From positions 88,297,995 through 88,361,994 of the forward strand of contig OV050031.1 of assembly GCA_920105625.2 (NCBI GenBank): 64,000 nucleotides of DNA, in the 5' to 3' direction. Shown here in pieces: positions 1 through 9,640 of the stretch (position 1 is the stretch's first letter; every line of letters begins with the position of its first letter). Source of the stretch: Clusia tigrina (lineage: Eukaryota > Arthropoda > Insecta > Diptera > Clusiidae). The notes beneath the pieces were generated by a model. The model saw nothing but the letters and a program-made list of their open reading frames with translations. It was not told where the DNA came from and did no database searches. The position numbers and the translations under genes are program-made.

Positions 1-1665
1 CAGTCGGCATCGCAGCCTCTGTCAGCGTCTCTGTAGGTGTCTCAGTCGCTGCCGGGGTCTGCTGCCTCCTCTATGCCAATATCTACCACTATCTGCGTCA
101 GTTGGCGTCGCAGCCTCTGTCAGCGTCTCTGTAGACGTCTCAGGCGGAGTTGCTGTCTATTTGGGGGTCTGCTGCCTTCTCTATGCGTATATCTGCCGCA
201 ATCTGCGTCTCAGTCAGCGTCGCAGCCTCTGTCAGCGTCTCTGTTGGCGTCTCAGTCGCTGCCGCTGTCGATTGGGAGGTCTGCTGAAATCTCTATTCCT
301 ATATCTACCCCTATCTGCCTCAGTTGGCGTCGCAGCCGCTGTCAGCTTATCTGTAGGCGTCTCAGTCGCTGCATCTGTCGATTGGGGGGTCTGCTGCCTT
401 CTCTATGCCAATATCTACCCCTATATACGTCAGTCGGCGTCGCAGCCCCTGTCAGCGTCTCTGTAGGCGTCTCGGGCGGTGTTGCTGTCGATTGAGGGGT
501 CTGCTACCTTCTCCATGCGTATATCTACCCTTATCTGCCGCAGTCTGCATCTCAGTCAGCGTCGCAGCCTCTGTCAGCGTCTCTGTAGGCTACGCAGTCG
601 CTGCCGCGGCCGATTGGGGGTCTGTTGCCTTCTCTATGCCTTTATCTACCCCTATCTGCCTCAGTCGGCGTCTCAGTCGGCATCGCAGCCTCTGTCAGCG
701 TCTCTGTAGGTGTCTCAGTCGCTGCCGCAATCGATTGGTGGGGTCTGCTGCCTTCTCTATGCCAATATCTACCCCTATATACGTCAGTCGGCGTCGCAGC
801 CCCTGTCAGCGTCTCTGTAGGCGTCTCAGGCGGTGTTGCTGTCAATTGGGGGGTCTGCTGCCTTCTCCATGCGTATATCTACCCCTATCTGCCTCAGTCT
901 GCGTCTCAATCGGCGTCGCAGCCTCTGTCAGCGTCTCTGTAGGCGTCTCAGTCGCCGCCGCTGTCCATTGGGATGGTCTGCTGCTTTCTCTATGCGTATA
1001 TCTACCCCTATCTGCCGGAGTCGGCGTCTCAGTCGGCGTCCCAGACTCTGTCAGCGTCTCTGTAGGCGTCTCAGTCGCTGCCGCTGCCGATTGGGGGGTC
1101 TGCTGCCTTCTCTATGCCTATGTCTACCCCTATCTGCCTCAGTCGACTTCTCAGTCGGCTTCGCAGCCTCTGTCAGCGTCTCTGTAGGCGTCTCAGTTGT
1201 TGCCGCTGTCGATTGGGGGGTCTGCTGCCTTCTCTATGCATATATCTACCCCTATCTGCCAAAGTCTGCGTCTCAGTCAGCGTCGCAGCCTCTGTCAGCA
1301 TCTCTGTAGGCGTCGCAGTCGCTGCCGCTGTCGATTGGGGAGGTCTGCTTCCATCTCTATGCCTATATCTACCCCTATCTGCCTCAGTCTGCGTCTCAAT
1401 CGGCGTCGCAGCCTCTGTCAGCGACTCTGTAGGTGTCTCAGACGCTGCCGCTGTCGATTGGGGAAGTCTGCTGCCATCTCTATGCCAATATCTACCCCTA
1501 TCTGCGTCAGTTGGCGTCGCAGCCTCTGTCAGCGTCTCTGTAGGCGTCTCAGGCGGTGTTGCTGTCTATTGGGGGATCTGCTGCCTTCTCTATGCGTATA
1601 TCTGCCGCAGTCTGCGTCTCAGTCGGCGTCGCAGCTCTGTCAGCGTCTCTGTAGGCGTCGCAGTC
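1..1665. repeat. Satellite array, left segment (about 122-bp monomer)
   Basis: Tandem monomers of about 122 bp. Each has a hexamer-phased half (runs of gtcnnn such as gtctca, gtcggc, gtcgca) and a spacer half of about 50 bp (ggtctgctgcc, then tctctatgcc, then tatctacccctatctgcc). No gene is present. Positions 1-1486 match 19935-21419 almost base for base (spacing 19933-19934). Positions about 1320-1665 match 24440-24785 (spacing 23120), which is the left flank of the second retrotransposon. The last five bases (cagtc, 1661-1665) are shared with retrotransposon sequence at the junction, so the exact boundary is ambiguous by five bases. Confidence 0.95.
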
Positions 1666-3871
1666 TTGCGTCAATCCAGACGCCTAGGTATTTGAGATGT
1701 GGAGTCGTGGTAATGGTGCAGTCACCAACCCTTATCTCCACCACCTCTTGTACCTTTCGACCTGACACAAGGATAGCCTCCGTTTTGTGTTCTGCCAGCT
1801 TCAGTCCAACATCCGCCAGCCATCTTCCAACAGTGGCCACTGTGTGATTGGCCTCTGCTATTACCTCCTCCAGGTGTTTCGCCGTGATCACTAGCGCTAT
1901 GTCGTCCGCATATCCGATTATTTTAACGTAATCGGGCACCCGTATGCGGAGAATCCCATCGTACATAACGTTCCAGAGAAGTGGCCCCAGTACAGACCCC
2001 TGGGGAACTCCGCCGGTGATCTTGTACGTTTCTACACCTCTATCGGACTCGTATAATAGCATCCTGTCGCTAAAATAACTAGTGATGATTCGCCTTAGAT
2101 AGATGGGAACTTTGAACTCTGCCAGCGCTTCTGCTATGCGCGCCCAGCTGGCCGAGTTAAAAGCGTTCTTGACGTCGAGGGTGACCACGAGGCAATACCT
2201 CTTGGCACCCCCCTTCCATCTCTGGCCCTGAATCGCCTCCTTCGCCGTTTGGACGAGTTCGTCAATGGCGTCCACGGTGGATCTGGCCTTTCGGAAGCCA
2301 TATTGGCGCCTCGCCAGTCCTCCAGCATCCTCTATCGCCTCGTCGATCCGGTCGCATATAATCCGCTCCAGGACCTTCCCTGCTGTGTCCAACATGCACA
2401 GGGGACGGTAGGCCGATGGGTCCTCTGCTGGCTTATCGGCTTTAGGTATCAATACCAACCGCTGCTTTTTCCACCGTTTCGGGAAGACTCCTTCCTTAAG
2501 ACAGGCGTCGTAAAGTGACCTCAGTGTTTCTGGGTGTAGTGCAGCTGCGGTTTTCAGCACTCGGTTGGGAATTCCATCTGGGCCAGGTGCCTTCTGGTCC
2601 CCAAATTTTCCAACCGCCCGCAACACCTCCTCTGTCATTACACTGGGTACTTCTTCGCCCAGCTCGGGAGAGAACTGATCAGGCACATAATTTTGCACTG
2701 GGAAGAGCTCTCCCACAATGCGTTTGAGCAAGTTTGGGCAGCTTGGGGCTGGCTGCCTGTGGCAGGGGAGCTTTTTCATCACGAGCCTATATGCCGTGCC
2801 CCACGGGTTGTCTTCAACCTGTGCACATAGCTCGGTGAAACTCCTACGCTTGCTCGCCTTTATGGCCGTCTTCAGCCTTCTTTTAGCCTCTTTGTACATC
2901 TGGCGCAGTTGCAGGCAGTCTGGGTTGCCTATTGCACGCTGGTGCCTTCGCCTTGCTGCGTGGCATTCCTTGCGTATTCCGGCGATCTCGTCCGTCCACC
3001 AATAAACGGATTTATAGTTTCCACCATAGGCCCGCCTGGGCATCGCCGCATCGCAGGCGCTCTCTAGCTGGCTCGCTAGCTGGTTCCCCATTTCCGACGC
3101 ACTGCCTTGCAGCTCAAAGTCCTCCAACATGACTTCGAGTGCGCCGTCGTCGAGGGCGTCCGCTCTCCAGCCTTTCGGCCACGGGCCTGTCCTCCGCCGT
3201 TGTTTGTTCCTTTCCAAGTCAAAGCAAATGGCATTGTGGTCGCTGTGGGTGTACGCGGAACTCACAATCCACCTGGCTCCTCTGACTAACCCGCTGCTGA
3301 GGAACGTAAGGTCGATCACAGATGTGGCTTCTCCTCTCACAAAAGTCGCCTCTCCCGCGTTCATGACGACTACGTCAAGAGCCGCAAGCGCGTCCATGAG
3401 AATATGTCCTCTCGGTATGGTTCGGGCGCAATCCCATTCAGTTGCCCATGCGTTGAAGTCGCCGGCAATCACTACGGGGTTCCTGCCTTGCGCGTCCAGA
3501 GCAAGTCTGTCTACCACTGACTCGAACTCGTCCGCAGTTAGGCTCGGCGGCATGTAGCAACTGTACACCGTGGTCCCTCCAATGGTCGCTCTGACGTAGC
3601 AATCGCTTCTCTCTATGTTGCTCAGTTGTATAGGCTTGGTTCCGCACACCCAAAGTGCGGCACCACCAGTGGTGTCTTCGGCCCATACTCCTTGGTGCTT
3701 GCGCCTATACGGCTCGCTAAGCACTGCAACATCGACCATCTGTTCCCTAACGGCCTGCTCCAGGAGATCCTGTGCAGCCTCGCAGTGGTTGAGATTGAGT
3801 TGGAACAACCTCATCTCCTGCGCCTGGACCTCTTCTCCGCGGCTCGCTTGTAGGATGGGCATGAGCTGCAT
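1640..3871 (-). pseudogene. ORF2 (endonuclease-reverse transcriptase), copy 1, 3'-truncated with a satellite-encoded tail
   Basis: The 743-codon frame starts at the ATG at 3871. Residues 1-737 correspond to the intact ORF2 of copy 2. The last six residues (RRLQRR) and the TGA stop at 1640-1642 are supplied by satellite DNA read through the deletion junction. The endonuclease domain (about 21-220, with SEP, GDFNA and SDH motifs) and the RT core (about 450-700, with LDV, GGVPQG and YADD) are retained. The C-terminal region with the CCHC finger is lost. Five codons differ from copy 2: 130 (R for T), 147 (D for G), 259 (S for A), 262 (G for A) and 343 (R for K). Residue 147 follows the GDFNAWATEW stretch of the endonuclease, where copy 2 has Gly, so the change may matter. 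I infer a dead copy with relaxed constraint. Any protein would keep RT motifs but lack the C-terminal nucleic-acid-binding part. Confidence 0.88.
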
Positions 3872-4307
3872 CCTGTCGGATGCTCCACATCCTTGCGGCC
3901 GCTGGCCTTACAAAGGGCACACGTGGGGGCCTTGTCGCACTCCCGTGCGTTATGGCCCTCTGTGCCGCATCTGTAGCACTTGTGGCGCCAATCATCCTTG
4001 CTACCGCATTTCTGCGCGGTGTGGCCGAACTCCATACATTTGTAACAACGCAGGGGAGTCACCTTTTCGCGCACCCGGCATGAGGTCCATCCGACTCTCA
4101 GCCTGCCAGCTTTCAGAAGGGCTGCGGCTGCCTGGGGCGACAGACTGATGACCGCTGTCTGTGTTCCACCGTACGCTTTCCTGAGAGACCTGATTGCATC
4201 CACGGGAGGTCTCTCCGAGAGATTGGCTGTACACAGCGCCTCGTGGACATCTTCCACCGTGGTGACTTCGTCCAGGTCTTTCACCTCCACTAGGGTTTCC
4301 TGCGTGA
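1661..4307 (-). mobile_element. R1-clade non-LTR retrotransposon, copy 1, truncated at both ends
   Basis: About 2.65 kb of unique sequence inside the satellite, colinear without indels with 25938-28584 (constant spacing 24277). I noticed eight base differences, so identity is about 99.7%. It reads on the minus strand and holds the C-terminal part of Gag and the first 737 codons of ORF2. The 5' end (right side) has the same truncation point as copy 2, next to gattgggctggtct at 4308-4321. The 3' end is missing: satellite joins directly to internal ORF2 at the microhomology cagtc, with no 3' UTR, no poly(A) and no left target-site duplication. It cannot be mobile by itself. Clade assignment rests on domain order and motifs, not on a tree. 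Confidence 0.93.
3811..4307 (-). pseudogene. ORF1 (Gag-like) C-terminal fragment, copy 1
   Basis: Open frame ending at the TGA at 3811-3813, in a different frame from ORF2 and overlapping its ATG by about 61 bp. That arrangement is common in R1-clade elements. The fragment keeps about 165 codons and has no start codon of its own: the frame runs without a stop to the truncation point at 4307, and the first in-frame GTG (4288-4290) is just an internal valine. It carries three zinc knuckles: two C-x2-C-x4-H-x4-C and a third of the form C-x2-C-x9-H-x3-C. It ends in a basic run (KRSRRRR). Such knuckles bind element RNA in related Gag proteins. The one base difference from copy 2 that I noticed here (near 3897) is silent in this frame. 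The N-terminal part of Gag and the 5' UTR are absent. Confidence 0.85.
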
Positions 4308-4321
4308 GATTGGGCTGGTCT
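4308..4321. repeat. Target-site duplication remnant beside copy 1 (right side only)
   Basis: gattgggctggtct lies directly next to the truncated 5' end of copy 1, as it does beside copy 2 at 28585. Its left-hand partner has been removed by the 1157-bp deletion that took the 3' end of the element. Confidence 0.85.
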
Positions 4322-6069
4322 GCTGCTTTCTCTATGCGTATATCTACCCCTATCTGCCGCAGTCGGCGTCTCAGTCGGCGTCCCAGACTCTGTCAGCGTC
4401 TCTGTAGGCGTCTCTGTCGCTGCCGCTGCCGATTGGAGGGTCTGCTACCTTCTCTATGCCTATATCTACCCCTATCTGCCTCAGTCGACTTCTCAGTCGG
4501 CGTCGCAGCCTCTGTCAGCGTCTCTGTAGGCGTCTCAGTTGTTGCCGCTGTCGATTGGGATGGTCTGCTGCCTTCTCTATGCCTTTATCTACACATATCT
4601 GCCGCAGTATGGGTCTCAGCCGGCGTCGCAGCCTCTGTCAGCGTCTCTGTAGGCGTCTCAGTTGCTGCCGCTGTCAATTGGGGGGTCTGCTGCCATCCCT
4701 GTGCCTATATCTACCCCTATCTGCCTCAGTCTGCGTCTAGAGTCGGCTTCGCAGCTTCTGTCAGCGTCTCTGTAGGCGTCTCAGTCGCTGCCGCTTTCGA
4801 TTGGGGGGTCTGCTGCCTTCTCTATGCGTATATCTACCCCTATCTGCCGCAGTCGGCGTCTCAGTCGGCCTCCCAGCCTCTGTGAGCGTCTCTGTAGGCG
4901 TCTCAGTCGCTGCCGCTGCCGATTGGGGGGTCTGCTGCCTTCTCTATGCCTATATATACCCCTATCTGCCTCAGTCGACTTCTCAGTCGCCGTCGCAACC
5001 TCTCTCAGCGATTCTGTATACGTCTCAGTCGCTGCCGCTGTCGATTGGGAGGTCTGCTGAAATCTCTATTCCTATAGCTACACCTATCTGCCTGAGTCGG
5101 CGTCTCAGTCGGCGTCGCAGCCTCTGTCAGCGTTTCTGTAGGCGTCTCAGTCGCTGCCGCTGTCAATTGAGAGGTCTGCTGAAATCTCTATTCCTATATC
5201 TACAACTATCTGCCTCAGTCGGCGTCTCAGTCGGCGTCGCAGCCTCTTTCAGCGTGTCTGTAGGCGTCTCAGTCGCTGCCGCTGTCGATTGGGGGGGTCT
5301 GCTGCCTTCGCTATGCCTATATCAACACCTATCTGCCTCAGTCGGCGTCTCAGTCAGCGTCGCAGCCTCTGTCAGTGTGTCTGTAGGAGTCTCAGTCGCT
5401 GCTGCTGTCGATTGGGCGTCTGCTGCCTTCTCTATTTGTATATCTACCCCTTTCTGCCTCAGTCGGCGTCTCAGTCGACGTCACAGCCTCTGTTAGCGTT
5501 TCAGTCGCTGCCGCTGCCGATTGGGGGGTCTGCTGCCTTCTCTATGCCTATATCTACCCCTATCTGCCTCAGTCGACTTTTCAGTCGGCGTCGCAGCCTC
5601 TGTCAGCGTTTCTGTAGGCGTCTCAGTCACTGCCGCTGTCGATTGGGAGGTCTGCTGAAATCTCTATTCCTATATCTACAACTATCTGCCTCAGTCAGCG
5701 TTTCAGTCGGCGTCGAAGCCTCTGTCAGCGTCTCTGTAGGCGTCTCAGTCACTGCCGCTGTCGATTGGGAGGTCTGCTGAAATCTCTATTCCTATATCTA
5801 CAACTATCTGCCTCAGTCGGCGTTTCAGTCGGCGTCGAAGCCTCTGTCAGCGTCTCTGTAGGCGTGTCAGTCGTTGCCGCTGTCGATTGGGGGGTCTGCT
5901 GCTTTTTTTAAGCCTATATTTTCCCCTATCTGCCTCAGTCGGCGCCTCAGTCGGCGTCGAAGCCTCTTTCAGCGTCACTGTAGGTGTTTCAGTCGCTGCC
6001 GCTGTCGATTGGGAGGTCTGCTGCCTTCTCTATGCCAATATCTACCCCAATCTGCCGCAGTATGCGTCT

Positions 6070-7039
6070 CAGCCGGCGTCGCAGCCTCTGTCAGCGTCTC
6101 TGTAGCGGTCTCAGTTTCTGCCGCTGTCAATTGGGGGGTCTGCTGCCATCCCTGTGCCTATATCTACCCCTATCTGCCTCAGTCTGCGTCTCAGTCGGCG
6201 TCGCAGCTTCTGTCAGCGTCTCTGTAGGCGTCTCAGTCGCTGCCGCTTTCGATTGGGGGATCTGCTGCCTTCTCTATGCGTATATCTACCCCTATCTGCA
6301 GCAGTCGACTTCTCAGTAAGCGTCGCAGCCTCTGTCAGCGTTTCTGTAGGCGTCTCAGTCGCTGCCGCTGTCGATTGGGAGGTCTACTGAAATCTCTATT
6401 CCTATATCTACCCCTATCTGCCTCAGTCGGCATTTGAGTCGGCGTCGCACCCTCTGTCAGCGTACCTGTAGGCGTCTCAGGCGGTGTTGCTGTCTGTTGG
6501 GGGGTCTGCTGCCTTCTCTATGCCTATATCTACCCTATCTGCCTCAGTGGGCGTCTCAGACGGCGTCGCAGCCTCTGTCAGCGTCTCTGTAGGCGTCTCA
6601 GTCTCTGCCGCAGTTGATTGGGGGGTCTGCTGCCTTCTCTATGGCTATATCTATCCCTATCTGCCTCAGTCGGCGTCTCAGTCGGCGTCGCAGCCTCTGT
6701 CAGCGTCTCTGTAGCGGTCTCAGTTTCTGCCGCTGTTAATTGGGGGGTCTGCTGCCATCCCTGTGCCTATATCTACCCCTATCTGCCTCAGTCTGCGTCT
6801 CAGTCGGCGTCGCAGCTTCTGTCAGCGTCTCTGTAGGCGTCTCAGTCGCTGCCGCTTTCGATTGGGGGATCTGCTGCCTTCTCTATGCGTATATCTACCC
6901 CTATCTGCAGCAGTCGACTTCTCAGTCAGCGTCGCAGCCTCTGTCAGCGTTTCTGTAGGCGTCTCAGTCGCTGCCGCTGTCGATTGGGAGGTCTACTGAA
7001 ATCTCTATTCCTATATCTACCCCTATCTGCCTCAGTCGG
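6070..7039. repeat. Local tandem duplication, 609-bp step (five monomers)
   Basis: 6070-6430 and 6679-7039 are nearly identical at a spacing of 609 bp. Both carry the rare stretch gtagcggtctcagtttctg followed by the monomer with ccatccctgtgcc and the monomer with ctgcagcagtcgac. This is the kind of block expected from one unequal exchange of five monomers. Confidence 0.75.
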
Positions 7040-7534
7040 CGTCTCAGTCGGCGTCGCAGCGTCTGTCGGCGTCTCTGTAGGCGTCTCAGTCGCTGCCGCT
7101 GTCGATTGGGGGGTCTGCTGCCTTCTCTATGCTTATATCTACCACTATCTGCCTCAGTCGGCGTCGCAGACTCTGTCAGCGTATCTGTAGGCGTCTCAGT
7201 CGCTGCCGCTGTCGATTGGGGGGTCTGCTGCCTTCTCTATGCCCATATATACCAGTATTTACCTCAGTCGGCGTCTCAGTCGGCGTGTCAGTAGGCGTCG
7301 CAGCCTCTGTCAACGTCTCTGTAGGCGTCTCAGTCACTGCCGCTGTCGATTGGGGGGTCTGCTGCCTTCTCTATGCCTATATCTACCCCTATCTGCCTCA
7401 GTCGGCGTCTCAGTCGGCGTCGCAGACTCTTTCAGCGTCTCTGTAGGCGCCTCAGTCGCTGCCGCTATCGATTGGGGGGGTCTGCTGCCTTCTCGATGCC
7501 TATATATACCCCTATTTACCTCTGTCAGCGTCTC

Positions 7535-9640
7535 AGTCGGCGTCGCAGCCTCTGTCAGCGTCTCTGTAGGCGTCGCAGTCGCTGCCGCTGTCTTTTGGGG
7601 AGGTCTGATCCTTATCTATGCCTATATCTACCCCTATCTGCCTCAGTCTGCGTCTCAGTAGGCGTCGCAGCCTCTGTCAGCGTCTCTGTATGCGTCTCAG
7701 TCGCTGTCGCTGTCGATTGGGGGGTCTGCTGCCTTCTCTATGTTTATATCTACCCATATCTGCCTCAGTCGGCGTCTCAGTCGGCGTCCCAGCCTCTGGC
7801 AGCAACTCTGAAGGCGTCTCAGTCGCTGCCGCGGCTGATTGGGGGGTCTGCTGCATTCTCTATGCCTATATTTACCCCTATCTGCCTCAGTGAACTTCTC
7901 AGTCGGCGTCGCAGCCTCTGTCAGCGTTTCTGTAGGCGTCTCAGTCGCTGCCGCTGTCGATTGGGAGGTCTGCTGAAATCTCACTTCCTATATCTACCCC
8001 TATCTGCATCAGTCGGCGTCGCAGCCTCTGTCAGCGTATCTGTAGGCATGTCAGTCGCTGCCGCAGTCGATTGGGGGGGTCTGCTGCCTTCTCTATGCCT
8101 ATATCTACCCCTATCTCCCTCAGTCGGCGACTCAGTCGGCGTCGCAGCCCCTGTCAGAGTCTCTGTAGGCGTCTCAGGCGGTGTTGCTGTCTATTGGGGG
8201 GTCTGCTGCATTCTCTATGCGTATATCTACCCCTATCTGCCTCAGTCTGCGTCTCAGTCGGCGTCGCAGCCTCAGTCAGCGTCTGTGTAGGCGTCTCAGT
8301 CGCTGCCGCTGTCGATTGGGAGGTCTGCTGCCTTCTCTATGCCAATATCTTCCCCTATCTGCCTCAGTCGGAGTCTCACTCGGCGTCGCAGCCTCTGCCA
8401 GCGTCTCTGTATGCGTCTCAGTTGCTGCCGCTGTCAATTGGGGGTCTGCTGCCATCCCTGTGCCTATATCTACCCCTATCTGCTTCAGTCTGCGTCTCAG
8501 TCGGCGTCGCAGCCTCTGTCAGCGCCTCTGTAGGCGTCTCAGTCGCTGCCGCTTTCGATTGGGGGTCTGCTGCCTTCTCGATGCGTATATCTATCCCTAT
8601 CTGCCGCAGTCGGCGTCTCAGCCGGCGTCCCAGCCTCTGTCAGCGTCTTTGTAGGCGTCTCAGTCGCTGCCGCTGCCGATTGGGGGGTCGGCTGCCTTCT
8701 CTATGCCTATATCTACACCTATCTGCCTCAGTCGACTTTTCAGTCGGCGTCGCAGCCTCTGTCAGCGTTTCTGTAGACACCTCAGACGCTGCCGCTGTCG
8801 ATTGCGAGGTGTGCTGAAATCTCTATTCCTATATCTACAACTATCTGCCTCAGTCGGCGTCGCAGCGTCTGTCAGCGTTTCTGTAGACGTCTCAGTCGCT
8901 GCCGTTGTCGATTGGGAGGTCTGCTGAAATCTCTATTCCTATATCTACAACTATCTACCTCAGTCGGCGTCTCAGTCGGCGTCTCAGTAGGCGTCGCAGC
9001 CCCCGTCAACGTCTCTGTAGGCGTCTCAGTCACTGCCGCTGTCGATTGGGGGGTCTGCTGCCTTATCTATGCTTATATCTACCACTATCTGCCTCAGTCG
9101 GCGTCGCAGACTCTGTCAGCGTCTCTGTAGGCGTCTCAGTCGCTGCTGCTGTCGATTGGGGGGTCTGCTGCCTTCTCTATGAGTATATCTACCCCTTTCT
9201 GCCTCAGTCGGCGTCTCAGCCTCTGTTAGCGTCTCAGTAGCTCGCGCTGTCCATTGGGGAGTCTTCTGCCTTCTCGATGCCTATATATACCCCTATCTAC
9301 CTCTGTCAGCGTCTCAGTCGGCGTCGCAGCCTCTGTCAGCGTTTCTGTAGGCGTCTCAGTCGCTGCCGCTGTCGATTGGGGGGGGGGGGTCTGCTGCCTT
9401 CTCTATGATTATATCTACCCCTATCTGCCGCAGTCTGCGTCTCAGTCGGCGTCGTAGCCTCTATAAGCGTATCTGTCTGCGTGTCAGTCGCTGCCGCTGT
9501 CGATTGGGGGGGTCTGCTGCCTTCTCTATGCTTATATATACCCCTATCTGCAGCAGCCTGCGTCTCAGTAGGCGTCGCAGCCTATGTCAGCGTCTCTGTA
9601 TGCGTCTCAGTCGCTGTCGCTGTCGATTGGGGGGTCTGCT
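7535..9640. repeat. HOR block R, copy a (matches 16057-18160 and 32782-34885)
   Basis: About 2.1 kb repeated at a spacing of about 8522 bp and again at about 25247 bp. Landmarks in fixed order: tcttttggggaggtctgatc, then cagcctctggcagcaactctg, then cagtgaacttctcagtc, then ctcactcggcg, then the G-run monomer. The main length difference is in that G-run (12 G here at about 9378). All landmarks keep order and orientation, so this is direct duplication. Confidence 0.8.

Noticed and set aside
2249..4148. Plus-strand open frames inside the retrotransposon (for example 3615-4148, 2718-3005)
   Set aside because: They are antisense shadows of ORF2 and Gag. The same frames recur in copy 2 only because the DNA is duplicated.
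4288..4290. GTG as start of the Gag fragment
   Set aside because: The frame stays open upstream to the truncation junction, and GTG encodes an internal valine. Nuclear genes of animals do not normally start at GTG.
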